A stretch of DNA of 64,000 nt from Gemmatimonadaceae bacterium (GCA_037721215.1 JBBJNV010000009.1:1-64000); one strand, 5' to 3'. Shown: positions 1 to 8,969, counted from the stretch's first letter. The notes: generated by a model not told the origin, from the letters alone. Program-made: numbers and translations.

Positions 1-529
1 CAACCCCAGGTAGCTCCCGGTGCTGCACCCATGCGGCAACCATGCCCGCGGTGATGGCCGCTGCGAAAATGCTGGCAAGCTGCCCGCCGCTTATCGTCGC
101 CGACCCAAGCCCCAGCAGCCAAGGAATATTGATCATTATGGCAAAAACGGCGTTGAGCCCAAGGCTCTGCCGGATCGATGGCCGGAAATAACCGCCATAA
201 CAACCGCAATCGGTCACCTTGCCGGATCGGACTCCCCACCAGCTAAGTGCAGACAATCCGAACGGCAGCGCCAGCGAGCTCGGCCAGACAATCGAAGTGA
301 CAGCGGCCGCCAGAAGGGCAACTCCCAAGCCGGCCTCGACCGCTGCAGTCACGGTGACGGCCAGAGGCAGAAACCTTTCCGGTAGCAACCCGGGTGACGC
401 AAAGTGGCGGGAAAATCCGTACGGTGCTACCGCTTTGATGGATCCGGCGGCGAGGAAAGTTGCACCGCAATGCGGAGCTGTCGGACTCGCAGCAAAAAGG
501 CTTCCTTGCGGGAAGCCTTTTCCACTCAT
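1..529 (-). CDS. MauE/DoxX-like redox-associated membrane protein, C-terminus cut by window edge
   Basis: I read an open frame from ATG 529 down to base 1 with no stop, so the gene continues outside the window. It encodes a polytopic membrane protein. An early segment (GATFLAAGSIKAV) leads into a PYGFSRHF...GLLP stretch like the first helix-loop of MauE/DoxX-family proteins. Further hydrophobic segments follow, and in the middle sits the motif DCGCYGG, whose C-x-C pair is the expected redox site. MauE-type proteins are known partners of disulfide or cofactor maturation. The start is uncertain: ATG 529 places a perfect 11-bp hairpin inside the first codons, and no other ATG/GTG/TTG start occurs before the first membrane segment. 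The family call rests on motif and topology only. Confidence 0.55.
   Translation of the reverse strand, partial: MSGKGFPQGSLFAASPTAPHCGATFLAAGSIKAVAPYGFSRHFASPGLLPERFLPLAVTVTAAVEAGLGVALLAAAVTSIVWPSSLALPFGLSALSWWGVRSGKVTDCGCYGGYFRPSIRQSLGLNAVFAIMINIPWLLGLGSATISGGQLASIFAAAITAGMVAAWVQHRELPGV
495..521 (-). terminator. Perfect inverted-repeat terminator
   Basis: An 11-bp perfect stem (AAAAGGCTTCC / GGAAGCCTTTT) with a 5-base loop is followed on the minus strand by a run of five T. It lies about 80 bases downstream of the PqqD-like gene and is well placed to end that transcript. It also overlaps the apparent first codons of the MauE-like frame, so it may act as an attenuator. The reverse orientation ends in four T, so it could work both ways. 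Confidence 0.75.
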
Positions 530-602
530 CACCAGCGTAACGCTAATGTTCGACTTCTAAATTGGGTTTACCCGCACACCCTGCCTTGGCCTGGAGTGCC
601 GC

Positions 603-1062
603 TTAGGCAACGCAACCCATTTGGCAGTCGGCGCCCGTCTGACATGGGCTCCCCCCAGCCCCGGGAGATCCCTGCCCGTAGGCAGAAGTAGCGGAGAGCG
701 TAGCCACGGCAGGAATAAGGAGCGCGGCAGCACCGGTCAACGCAATCTTTCTCACAAGTTCACGTCGGGTAACATCCGGAAGGGCGGGCAGTTTCTGAGT
801 CGTTTCATCGAGCATATCAGCCTTGCGGAGTTCTTCGACGGACAGAGTGTACAGCCCTTCGTCCTTGGCTACGGCAATCGTGCGAGCAAGCTCGCCGGTG
901 ATCCCATCCGCTGTGCGGCCTCCCTCTTCCAGCAAGTCAAGGACGCACGCAGTGGTCGTATCGAGAAGGGTGCACCCGATCACCATTCGTATCGTAAATA
1001 AGCACCTGGCCACCCAGCTTGTGTTTCAGAAGTCCAGCGCGCACACTTGGAACAACGGACAT
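603..1062 (-). pseudogene. PqqD-domain protein with membrane segment and cysteine-rich tail, frameshifted
   Basis: Two frames join into one PqqD-like protein. The first, from ATG 1062 (GAGGGA ribosome site upstream), reads VPSVRAGLLKHKLGGQVLIYD and NGDRVH, then runs into a stop. The second continues with LLDTTTACVLDLLEEGGRT, the helical half of the PqqD fold. The switch lies at the CCC corresponding to 968-970. Removing one C restores a 152-residue protein. After the PqqD domain comes RRELVRKIA, then a hydrophobic stretch ending near SAYG, then a short tail with three cysteines (CQTGADCQMGC). PqqD proteins are peptide chaperones that bind leader peptides. Here the chaperone domain is fused to a signal-like segment and a cysteine tail. 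The lesion may be a true mutation or a single-base assembly error. Confidence 0.72.
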
Positions 1063-1492
1063 AAACGGCTTCCCTCGGGGTTTAGAAGACGACTGCATTA
1101 GTGGAATGGCAACAAAGATAGTGCTGAAAGAGCGAAACGGAATTTCGGAGATTGCCAGTGTTCGACGCAGCGACCAGCTGCGGCCCAGACAGCGGCGTCA
1201 TCCGCGCGTCACGATTCGATCGAGCACGACTGGACCAGCCCAGCACTGAGACCACGTTGGAGCCCGCACAGAGGACTATCCGGGGCCAAATGGTTACGTC
1301 GGGTCGGTCGTGGCCATCGAAAGGCCATCCAGAAGTCGCACCCCTTCTGCGGCGTCGTACGGCCGCGGTAGTGCTTCCAGGGACAGGATTCACAAATGGA
1401 GTGCTGGAAAAGTAAACCCTGGACTCTGTTTGGATGAGCAAGGAGCCTAAGTTCGATGGGGGCTTGCGCCGTTACCGTTAGATTCTCAACCG
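1063..1492. other. Divergent intergenic region, no gene supported
   Basis: These 430 bases separate the minus-strand PqqD-like gene from the plus-strand polysaccharide genes. Frames of 76-119 codons exist on both strands, but none shows a recognisable domain, a ribosome site or protein-like composition. The stretch should hold the promoters for both flanking genes. I found no convincing -35/-10 pair and no strong hairpin. Confidence 0.5.
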
Positions 1493-2278
1493 ATGCTTGA
1501 CTTCCATAACCATCTCATGCCTGCCGTCGACGATGGCGCCGGCGACATTTCCGAGTCCCGCACGGGCTTGCAAACATTGCAAAGTCAGGGAGTTCGGGAG
1601 ATCATCACGACTCCACACCTTCGCGGGTCTCTTACGCTTCGCCCGGGGGACCTTGCAGGGTTTCTTGGCATTCTCGACGAAGCGTGGGAATCACTCACCA
1701 CTCTCGCGGCTGAAGAGTTTCCCGATCTGCGCGTTGAGCGGGGCGTCGAGCTCATGCTCGACGTGCCGAACCCCAAACTCGATGACGCTCGACTTCGGCT
1801 TGCCGGAACTTCCTATGTACTTGTGGAGTTTCCTGCTTTTAACGTGCCCCCTCACAGCACGCTCGCACTACGGGAGCTGCGGCAGAGCGGCTGCACGCCG
1901 ATCATCGCTCATCCCGAGCGGTACTCCAATATGCCGGACAGCTACGACCTAGTGGCGGACTGGCGCGATGCGGGTGCGTTTATCCAGGTGAACTCGGGCT
2001 CGATCCTGGGCTATTATGGCCCGACGGCGAAGCGGCTCGCGTGGACACTGCTCGAAGCCGGTTATGTGGATTACCTCTCGAGCGACTACCACTCCCGGGG
2101 CAAGTGCGCGGTGGCGGAATGTGCCATGGTGATGAAGAGCAAGGGCGGCGTCGCACTCCACCGTTCACTGACCGATACCAATCCGCGGCGACTGCTCCGC
2201 GATGAAGGGCCGCTGCCAGTGCCCTCGTTCGAGTCCGGTGCTTCCCCATTCTGGAGCCGGGTGCTGCCGTGGCGCTGA
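1493..2278 (+). CDS. CpsB/YwqE-type PHP-domain tyrosine-protein phosphatase
   Basis: The 261-residue protein begins with MLDFHNHLMPAVDDG, the metal-binding opening of PHP phosphatases of the CpsB/CapC/YwqE group. Further metal motifs follow: TTPHLRG near residue 40, IIAHPERY near 137 and SSDYHSRG near 197. The basic, aromatic C-terminus is typical of the group. Family members dephosphorylate the tyrosine kinase (Wzc/CpsD) controlling polysaccharide chain length. No such kinase is present in this window, so the partner must be encoded elsewhere. The start is fixed because the family begins exactly at this motif. There is no clear Shine-Dalgarno sequence. The next gene starts 18 bases later, suggesting one operon. 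Confidence 0.9.
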   Translation: MLDFHNHLMPAVDDGAGDISESRTGLQTLQSQGVREIITTPHLRGSLTLRPGDLAGFLGILDEAWESLTTLAAEEFPDLRVERGVELMLDVPNPKLDDARLRLAGTSYVLVEFPAFNVPPHSTLALRELRQSGCTPIIAHPERYSNMPDSYDLVADWRDAGAFIQVNSGSILGYYGPTAKRLAWTLLEAGYVDYLSSDYHSRGKCAVAECAMVMKSKGGVALHRSLTDTNPRRLLRDEGPLPVPSFESGASPFWSRVLPWR

Positions 2279-2296
2279 TCGGCAGGTAGACGATCG

Positions 2297-3751
2297 ATGC
2301 TTTTCAATTCTTTCACGTTCCTGATCTTCTTCCCGATTGTGGCGACGATCTATTTTGTCATCCCGCATCGCCTCCGGTGGGCCTGGCTGCTTGCCGCCAG
2401 CTGCTATTTCTACATGGCGTTCATTCCCGTCTACATCCTTATTCTTTTCTTCACGATCGCGATCGATTATGTAGCCGGAATCCTGATCGAAAACGCTGAA
2501 GGAAGGCGAAGAAAATCACTGCTGGTAATGAGCATCGTCGCCAACGTCGGGGTGCTTGCCGTATTCAAGTACTTCAATTTCCTCAGTGGCAATGCGCGCG
2601 CTGTAGCGGACGTGTTCAATCTGCCGTACGACTTCGCGCTGCTCGACTTCATCCTCCCAATCGGCCTGTCGTTTCACACTTTTCAGGCGATGAGCTACAC
2701 GGTGGAGGTGTATCGTGGACGGCAGCGTGCGGAGCGCCACCTGGGGATCTATTCTCTGTATGTAATGTTTTTTCCACAGCTCGTTGCGGGCCCTATCGAG
2801 CGGCCGCAGAACCTGCTCCATCAATTCTACGAAAGACACGCTTTCGATTACGATCGAGTCACCAACGGGCTCCGCCGGATGGCCTACGGCCTTTTTCTGA
2901 AAGTCGTAATCGCCGATCGCCTCGCCGGCTACGTCAATCCCGTGTACAACGACGCTGGAAGCTACAAGGGTCTGACGTTCGTGGTGGCAACGATATTTTT
3001 TGCATTCCAAATATATTGCGATTTCGCCGGCTATTCCTACATGGCGATCGGATCCGCAGAGGTGATGGGATTCCGGCTGATGCGAAACTTCAACCGGCCG
3101 TATCTTGCGCGCTCGGTCAGCGAGTTCTGGGGACGGTGGCACATCTCGCTGTCAACCTGGTTCCGCGATTACGTCTACATCCCCTTTGGCGGCAATCGCG
3201 TCTCGCGCCGGCGATGGTATCTCAACCTGCTCATCACGTTCTTTTTGAGCGGTCTGTGGCATGGCGCCAACTGGACGTTCGTGATCTGGGGCTCGCTGAA
3301 TGGTGTCTATCTGGTCGCGTCACTGATTGCGATGCAGTTTCGCGAAAGCATCGCACGCGCCGCACGTGTCGCCGCGCATCCTCGCGTAAGAGCAGTGTGG
3401 GGTGTCCTGTTCACCTTCGCATTGACCTGCCTTGCCTGGGTCTTCTTTAGAGCCCCGAGTCTCGACGATGCGCTCTATATCATTCGGGCCACGATGACTT
3501 GGCCAATACCGCATGACGTGCTGCCCGATGCTTTGCGCGCCGAAGGTCTGACAAAGCCGGAGGTTCTTTACAGCGCGTTGCTCGTAGTCGGCCTGATGAC
3601 GTTCGAATACATCTCTGAGCGCGTTAATTTCCCCCGGCTGTTCGCGGCGCAGCCAGGCTGGCTCAGATGGTCGGTTTATTATTGCGGGTGCATGGCGATC
3701 TGGCTTCTGGGAATCAGTTCCGAAACGGCGTTCATCTACTTCCAGTTCTGA
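2297..3751 (+). CDS. MBOAT-family membrane O-acyltransferase (AlgI/DltB type)
   Basis: The 484-residue polytopic membrane protein opens with LFNSFTFLIFFPIV, a hallmark of AlgI-like MBOAT proteins. It carries PQLVAGPIERPQ near residue 160 and SGLWHGANWTFVIWG near residue 320, whose histidine is the family's catalytic residue. These enzymes pass acyl groups, usually acetyl, across the membrane onto polysaccharides. The next gene encodes an SGNH-type partner and starts inside this stop codon (TGATG), the arrangement seen for AlgI-AlgJ/AlgX pairs. Together they probably O-acetylate the exported polymer. The acyl group itself cannot be read from sequence. Confidence 0.92.
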   Translation: MLFNSFTFLIFFPIVATIYFVIPHRLRWAWLLAASCYFYMAFIPVYILILFFTIAIDYVAGILIENAEGRRRKSLLVMSIVANVGVLAVFKYFNFLSGNARAVADVFNLPYDFALLDFILPIGLSFHTFQAMSYTVEVYRGRQRAERHLGIYSLYVMFFPQLVAGPIERPQNLLHQFYERHAFDYDRVTNGLRRMAYGLFLKVVIADRLAGYVNPVYNDAGSYKGLTFVVATIFFAFQIYCDFAGYSYMAIGSAEVMGFRLMRNFNRPYLARSVSEFWGRWHISLSTWFRDYVYIPFGGNRVSRRRWYLNLLITFFLSGLWHGANWTFVIWGSLNGVYLVASLIAMQFRESIARAARVAAHPRVRAVWGVLFTFALTCLAWVFFRAPSLDDALYIIRATMTWPIPHDVLPDALRAEGLTKPEVLYSALLVVGLMTFEYISERVNFPRLFAAQPGWLRWSVYYCGCMAIWLLGISSETAFIYFQF

Positions 3752-4767
3752 TGCGCCGGTTCCTGTCGCGCGTGATTGCGCTTGCTGCGGCCATTGTCAT
3801 TTCCGGCATCCTCATCAGCCGGTACGACGCCCACGCGGCGGACGACAACTATCTCGCCGCGGTGCTGGAGAAAGACCGCCTCATCCGATCCACCCCTTCG
3901 CCGAAACTGATCCTGGTGGGCGGATCCAACCTCGCGTTCGGCATCGACAGCCGAATGCTGCAGGACTCGCTCGGGCTTCGTGTCGTCAACATGGGTCTAT
4001 ACGCGAAACTCGGCCTTCGATACATGCTGGCTCAGGCGCGGCCGTATATCGGGAAGGGCGACCTGGTCATTGTCGTACCGGAGTATGAACAGTTCTTTGG
4101 TGAGTTCGGCAATGGAGATTTCACGTTGAACACCGCGTTGCTTTACGCGCCGCTCGACCGGATTGGCGACTTCTCGCAATCATATTCTGTAATTGACGTC
4201 GTCCTCCGGCCGCGGGTTGAGAACACGCGACGGTCGTTTCTGAAGGGCCTCGCTCAGCTCACTGGACAGGGACAGGCGTACCAGCCGCAAGACACGAATT
4301 CATACTACAGCCGACAGGCATTCGACTCGCTCGGCGACATGGTTGCCCACCTCGGACGCTCAGGGCTGCATCCGGATTCGATCTACGTGAAAGAAATACC
4401 GCCCATGCGCGAGTTCAACGCCGAGATGGTTGACGAGCTGAACGTGGTGGCGGGCGTTGCCAGGAAGCGTGGAGCGCGCGCCTACTTCCTTTTTCCTGCG
4501 TACATCGACAGGTCGTACGAAGTCAGCCGGCCCCGCATCGACTCACTCCGCGCGCGTCTGGAAAGCGACATGCACCTTCCAATTGTCGGCAAGGCATCTG
4601 ATTTCGTTTTGCCAGCGCCCTTGTTCTTCGATACGCGGTACCATCTGAACCAGGAAGGACGGCGGCTTCGCACGTTGCGCATGATCCAGCTGCTGCGCCC
4701 CTACGCTCTCCGGGAAGTCTCCGCCGTGCGTACTTCGTCTTCATGCGCCGTTGCCGCGTGCGGATGA
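3751..4767 (+). CDS. SGNH-like (AlgJ/AlgX/DltD type) acyl-transfer partner
   Basis: I chose ATG 3751, which overlaps the MBOAT stop; an upstream ATG in frame is a shadow of the MBOAT gene. The 338-residue product has an N-terminal membrane anchor or signal (residues about 4-22). It then shows LILVGGSNLAFGIDS near residue 50, the GxSxxxxG block of SGNH enzymes, and near the C-terminus FFDTRYHLNQEG, supplying the Asp and His. Such proteins act in the periplasm with an MBOAT partner to acetylate polysaccharide. The last 22 codons overlap the 3' end of the convergent dehydratase gene, and that tail (rich in Ser, Cys and Ala) looks unconserved. Confidence 0.8.
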   Translation: MRRFLSRVIALAAAIVISGILISRYDAHAADDNYLAAVLEKDRLIRSTPSPKLILVGGSNLAFGIDSRMLQDSLGLRVVNMGLYAKLGLRYMLAQARPYIGKGDLVIVVPEYEQFFGEFGNGDFTLNTALLYAPLDRIGDFSQSYSVIDVVLRPRVENTRRSFLKGLAQLTGQGQAYQPQDTNSYYSRQAFDSLGDMVAHLGRSGLHPDSIYVKEIPPMREFNAEMVDELNVVAGVARKRGARAYFLFPAYIDRSYEVSRPRIDSLRARLESDMHLPIVGKASDFVLPAPLFFDTRYHLNQEGRRLRTLRMIQLLRPYALREVSAVRTSSSCAVAACG

Positions 4768-6635
4768 AAATCGGGCACCAGAGTCTGGAGAAGCTTCCTT
4801 ACTTCGTCGTCGGGCCGCCCCGCTTCGGTCGTACGCATCAGCGCGTCGATGCGACGGATTGTTCCCTCTGCGAGCAGCCCGTTGCGAGCGCGAAGCACCT
4901 TCGGGTGATCTGTAGGCAAGACATTCTCGGCGGTGAAGAACATTTCTTCGTAAAGCTTCTCACCAGGACGCACGCCGGTGAACTTGATCTCGATATCGGC
5001 ACCCACTTCGAGTCCTGACAATCTGATGAGATCGGTGGCGATGTCGACCACCCGGATCTGTTCGCCCATGTCGAGTACGAACACCTCGCCGCCCCGCCCG
5101 AGCGCTCCGGCCTGAAGAACGAGCTGCACCGCTTCCGGGATCGTCATGAAATAACGGCGCATCTCCGAGTGCGTAACGGTCACTGGCCCGCCGGCACGGA
5201 TTTGTCGCAGAAACGTCGGCACAACGGAACCGCGACTGCCGAGTACGTTGCCGAATCGCACTGAAACGAAGTTGCGGTGGTGCTTTGTGGCGGCGTGTTG
5301 TACAAGCTGTTCGGCGATTCGCTTGGTAGCGCCCATCACGCTCGTCGGCCGTACCGCCTTGTCTGTTGAGATGAGAACGAAATGCTGCACGTTGGCCTCG
5401 ACGGCCGCGTCGACGACATTTCGGGTGCCAGCGACGTTGTTGGTCACGGCCTCGAGGACATTGTCCTCCATCAGCGGGACGTGTTTGTGAGCTGCTGCGT
5501 GGAATACCGCGTGTGGCTGATACTGCTGGAAGATGTAGCTGATCCGCTGACGGTCGCGTACGTCGGCTATCACCGGAATGACCTGAACGTCCGGGAAGCT
5601 GAGTGTCAGCTCCTGAAAGATGTCGAAAATCGAGTTCTCGCCATGCCCGAGCAAAATCAGCCGTGTCGGTGCAAGGCGAGCCAGCTGGCGGCAGAGCTCG
5701 CTGCCGATCGAGCCGCCGGCACCGGTGATGAGAACCGTCTCGCTGGTGGCAAGCTCCGCGACTGCGGCGAGGTCTGTTTCGACGGCATCTCTACGCAGGA
5801 GATCCTGGATCTCCACTTCTCGCAGTCCGGTGGCATTCCCCTGCCGGGAGATGATCTCCGGGAGGCTTGGCACGGTTCGCGTCGGAATACCGCACGACAG
5901 CGCGGCACGCACTACCTGCCGGATTACCGTTCCAGGAGCCGACGGCATGGCGATGATGATCTCCGCCACGCCAAAGCGCTCGACGATCTCGGGAATGTGC
6001 GCGAGCGGTCCGAAAACTGGGAGACCGGCCAGTGTATGGCCGTGCTTTGTAACATCACTGTCGACGAATCCAATCGGCTCGAGCCCAAGCTGCCGCGTCG
6101 CGAACAATTCCTTGACGACCAGCTTGCCTGCGTCGCCCGCGCCGGCGATCAAAACCCGCTTCCCGATGTCGGTCTTACGGCGACGCAGAAACCCGTGTCG
6201 CTGTATGCGCACCATCAGCCGAGGCAGCGCCACCAGCGCACCGGTGAGGAACGCATCGATGAAGACGACGGAAAATGGAACCCGCGTCGCCGTGAGATTG
6301 AAGAGCGGAAGAGCTATGAGTCCGATCAATCCGCAGGCGACTCCGGCGCCCGCTGCCGCTCCGAGGATCGGCTTCAACTCCCCTACGCTCGCGTGCCTCC
6401 AGAGCCTGCGGTACATGCCGGCGGCGAAAAAGATCGCCAGGCGCACCGGCACCGACAGGAGCAGATAGAACGTGACGAGCCGTAGGTTGTCGCTGATCCA
6501 CTGCGGCTCTTCAAATCGCACCAGGAATGCGAGCAGCGTTGCGGCGATTACCGAGAACGCATCGGCGATGAAGAGGTGCCTGTTACGAAATGGCTTAAGC
6601 GTCAAAACGTTCGGTGGCCTGAGGTGGTTCAGCAA
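4701..6635 (-). CDS. Membrane-anchored nucleotide-sugar 4,6-dehydratase, CapD/WbpM/FlaA1 family
   Basis: The 644-residue protein has four hydrophobic segments in residues 20-145, then two Rossmann modules. The first is a CoA/NAD-binding-like domain (VLIAGAGDAGK at 161). The second is the catalytic SDR domain (VLITGAGGSIGSEL at 301, STDK at 423, SVMGATK at 432). Met434 replaces the usual SDR tyrosine, the hallmark of this family. Members convert UDP-GlcNAc to the 4-keto-6-deoxy sugar for QuiNAc/FucNAc or bacillosamine. The reductase at 51873 and the WecA-like enzyme at 52886 would use its product. The start is a TTG at 6635; TTG 6605 is an alternative. The 3' end overlaps the convergent SGNH gene by 67 bases. 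Confidence 0.9.
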   Translation of the reverse strand: MLNHLRPPNVLTLKPFRNRHLFIADAFSVIAATLLAFLVRFEEPQWISDNLRLVTFYLLLSVPVRLAIFFAAGMYRRLWRHASVGELKPILGAAAGAGVACGLIGLIALPLFNLTATRVPFSVVFIDAFLTGALVALPRLMVRIQRHGFLRRRKTDIGKRVLIAGAGDAGKLVVKELFATRQLGLEPIGFVDSDVTKHGHTLAGLPVFGPLAHIPEIVERFGVAEIIIAMPSAPGTVIRQVVRAALSCGIPTRTVPSLPEIISRQGNATGLREVEIQDLLRRDAVETDLAAVAELATSETVLITGAGGSIGSELCRQLARLAPTRLILLGHGENSIFDIFQELTLSFPDVQVIPVIADVRDRQRISYIFQQYQPHAVFHAAAHKHVPLMEDNVLEAVTNNVAGTRNVVDAAVEANVQHFVLISTDKAVRPTSVMGATKRIAEQLVQHAATKHHRNFVSVRFGNVLGSRGSVVPTFLRQIRAGGPVTVTHSEMRRYFMTIPEAVQLVLQAGALGRGGEVFVLDMGEQIRVVDIATDLIRLSGLEVGADIEIKFTGVRPGEKLYEEMFFTAENVLPTDHPKVLRARNGLLAEGTIRRIDALMRTTEAGRPDDEVRKLLQTLVPDFHPHAATAHEDEVRTAETSRRA

Positions 6636-6785
6636 AAGTGGTCAAAACACGTTCGCCGGGTCGTGACGACTGAGCACCCGGTCCATGCGGCATCGACGTC
6701 TCAATCTACGCGCAAAAGACCCCTGCACAATACGGATGTCAAACGATGGCGCGGACTTACGTTATTCGGGCTGCTGATAATCCAA

Positions 6786-6813
6786 TTGACTGACGGGAGC
6801 CCTGATGTGACAT
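6786..6813 (+). promoter_or_regulatory. Candidate promoter for the gmd-led block
   Basis: TTGACT and TGACAT are separated by 16 bases, about 100 bases upstream of gmd, in the 277-base divergent region 6636-6912. The -35 match is good and the -10 match is poor. On the opposite strand a perfect TTGACA at 6742-6737 points toward the CapD-like gene but has no good -10. The region contains no supported gene. Confidence 0.25.
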
Positions 6814-6912
6814 TTCCCATGCCTCAATCTCCCATTCAATATCTGTTCCGGCGAGCCGCAGCGGATGCCTATACCCGCGCGGAGCCTTGCCGTATCTTCA
6901 GGAATTTTCTGC

Positions 6913-8004
6913 ATGAAAACTGCGCTGATTACAGGCGTCACTGGTCAGGACGGGGCGTATCTGGCCCGGCTGCTGCTTGCCAAGGGGTATCTGGTCCACG
7001 GGCTCAAACGGCGCGCGTCCTCGTTCAATACGCAGCGTGTAGACGGCATATACTCGGAGCCGCAGGACGTTCATTCCCGGTTTGTCATGCACTATGGCGA
7101 TATGACGGACGCTACAAACCTCATCCGGATCATACAGGAGTGTCAGCCGGACGAGATCTACAATCTCGCCGCGCAGAGCCACGTTCAGGTGTCGTTCGAG
7201 ACGCCGGAGTACACCGGTAATGCCGACGGGCTGGGCACACTCCGCATCCTCGAGGCAATGCGAATTCTCGGCATGCTTGGCAGCGTCCGGTTCTATCAGG
7301 CATCGACCTCCGAGCTCTATGGCAAGGTGCAGGCTGTCCCTCAGAACGAGACAACCCCGTTTTATCCCCGATCGCCTTATGCGGTCGCCAAGCTCTATGC
7401 CCACTGGATCACGGTGAACTACCGCGAGGCGTACGGCGTGCACGCATCGTCGGGAATTCTTTTCAACCACGAGTCTCCTATCCGCGGCGAGACGTTCGTC
7501 ACGCGCAAGATCACGATGGCGGCCGCGCGCATCCGCGAGGGTCAGCAGGACAAGCTGTTTCTTGGAAATCTCGAAGCGCGGCGGGACTGGGGTTTCGCCG
7601 GCGATTATGTCGAAGGGATGTGGCGGATCGTGCAACACGAGACTCCCAGCGATTACGTTCTCGCGACTGGCGAAGCCCACACCGTCAGGGAATTCTGCGA
7701 GTTCGCGTTTGCACGTGCGGGCATCAATCTCGAGTTCCGCGGCGAAGGAGTGGATGAAGCAGGATTCGATGCGGCCACGGGAAAGGAGCTGGTGTCGATC
7801 GACCCGCGATATTTCCGTCCCACAGAGGTTGACCTTCTTCTCGGAGACTCTGGCAAAGCTCGCCGGGAGCTGGGCTGGGTCCCGCGCACCGGGTTTACCG
7901 AGCTCGTCGAGATGATGGTCGACGCGGATCTCGCTTCTGCCCAGTCAGGTGAGCCGTTCTCCGTCGAGTCGTCGTATGCGGCGCTTCACTCACTGTTGAA
8001 GTGA
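6913..8004 (+). CDS. gmd: GDP-mannose 4,6-dehydratase
   Basis: The enzyme converts GDP-mannose to GDP-4-keto-6-deoxymannose. I set the start at ATG 6913, directly before [12 protein letters not shown], the family's NADP-binding opening (GxxGQDG at residues 8-14). Catalytic residues are visible as [10 protein letters not shown] (Thr132, Ser133, Glu134) and YAVAK (Tyr156, Lys160). The block [16 protein letters not shown] is diagnostic of Gmd. Length 363 is normal for the family. The stop overlaps the next ATG (TGATG). The product can feed the fucose synthase next door or, in principle, the perosamine-synthase-like aminotransferase at 40293. Confidence 0.96.
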   Translation: MKTALITGVTGQDGAYLARLLLAKGYLVHGLKRRASSFNTQRVDGIYSEPQDVHSRFVMHYGDMTDATNLIRIIQECQPDEIYNLAAQSHVQVSFETPEYTGNADGLGTLRILEAMRILGMLGSVRFYQASTSELYGKVQAVPQNETTPFYPRSPYAVAKLYAHWITVNYREAYGVHASSGILFNHESPIRGETFVTRKITMAAARIREGQQDKLFLGNLEARRDWGFAGDYVEGMWRIVQHETPSDYVLATGEAHTVREFCEFAFARAGINLEFRGEGVDEAGFDAATGKELVSIDPRYFRPTEVDLLLGDSGKARRELGWVPRTGFTELVEMMVDADLASAQSGEPFSVESSYAALHSLLK

Positions 8005-8969
8005 TGGCGAACGCCACCCGAAACTGTTTCGTTGCCGGACATCGCGGACTTGTGGGCTCCTCCATCGTGCGTGCGCTCGTAGCTTCGGGCTATGACGCCC
8101 CGACCGTGCGCGGCAGGGAAGAGCTCGATCTCCTCGACCAGGTTGCGGTCCGCGAGTTTTTCAATGCCGAGCGTCCGGATGTCGTTTTTTTCGCCGCCGC
8201 GAAAGTAGGAGGAATCAACGCCAACAACACACAGCGTTGGGATTTCCTTTTTGAGAACCTGGTCATCGAGACCAACGTGCTCGGCGCCGCGCTGGCGACT
8301 GGTGTGGACCGGTTGGTATTTTTTGGTTCGTCCTGCATTTACCCACGGCTGGCGCCCCAGCCGATCAGTGAAGATCATCTGCTCACCGGCCCGCTGGAAG
8401 AAACGAATGAGCCATATGCGATCGCGAAGATCGCGGGGCTCAAGCTGGTCGAAGCGGCCAATGCCCAGCAGGGCAGGCGGTGGGTGTCGGTTATGCCAAC
8501 CAACCTCTACGGCACCAATGACAATTTTGACCTTGACGGTTCGCATGTCCTGCCCGCTTTGATCCGGAAGTTCCACGAGGCGAAGGAAGCTGGCGATGCG
8601 GGCGAGGATGCGCGCGTGAGCTTATGGGGGCATGGCACCGCCCGGAGGGAGTTCCTGCATGTCGACGACGCAGCCGGTGCGGCCGTGGCGCTCATGGAAT
8701 CCGGAGCGACAGGGTTGTTCAATGTCGGATCAGGAGATGACCTCACAATCCGGGAGCTTGCCGAGCTCGTAGGCCGCGTCGTTGGGTATGATGGCCCGGT
8801 CGATTGGGATACGACAAAGCCTGACGGAACCCCGAGAAAGCTCCTCGACTCGTCAAAAATTCGGGCTACGGGATGGGCGCCGCGGATTTCACTCGAGGAC
8901 GGCCTGCGCGCCACATATGACTGGTACCGGGCCAGCCATCAAACAGCAACGCCGGGACTGGCACGTTGA
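8004..8969 (+). CDS. fcl: GDP-L-fucose synthase
   Basis: This bifunctional 3,5-epimerase/4-reductase completes GDP-L-fucose from the Gmd product. The 321-residue SDR shows VAGHRGLVGSSI at residues 10-21 (NADP binding), FGSSCIYPRLAPQPISED and YAIAK (Tyr138, Lys142), all diagnostic for the GDP-fucose synthase/WcaG family. ATG 8004 overlaps the gmd stop; a GTG one codon upstream is possible. Gene order gmd-fcl is the classic arrangement. The last bases overlap the TTG start of the Wzz-like gene. Confidence 0.95.
   Translation: MANATRNCFVAGHRGLVGSSIVRALVASGYDAPTVRGREELDLLDQVAVREFFNAERPDVVFFAAAKVGGINANNTQRWDFLFENLVIETNVLGAALATGVDRLVFFGSSCIYPRLAPQPISEDHLLTGPLEETNEPYAIAKIAGLKLVEAANAQQGRRWVSVMPTNLYGTNDNFDLDGSHVLPALIRKFHEAKEAGDAGEDARVSLWGHGTARREFLHVDDAAGAAVALMESGATGLFNVGSGDDLTIRELAELVGRVVGYDGPVDWDTTKPDGTPRKLLDSSKIRATGWAPRISLEDGLRATYDWYRASHQTATPGLAR

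Noticed and set aside
1082-1441. Minus-strand 119-codon frame upstream of the PqqD-like gene
   Set aside because: No recognisable domain, no ribosome site, and composition unlike the neighbouring proteins.
5382-6485. 367-codon open frame on the plus strand
   Set aside because: It is antisense to the well-supported CapD/WbpM-type gene, has no domain and has the low-complexity, Arg/Asp-rich look of a GC-rich shadow frame.
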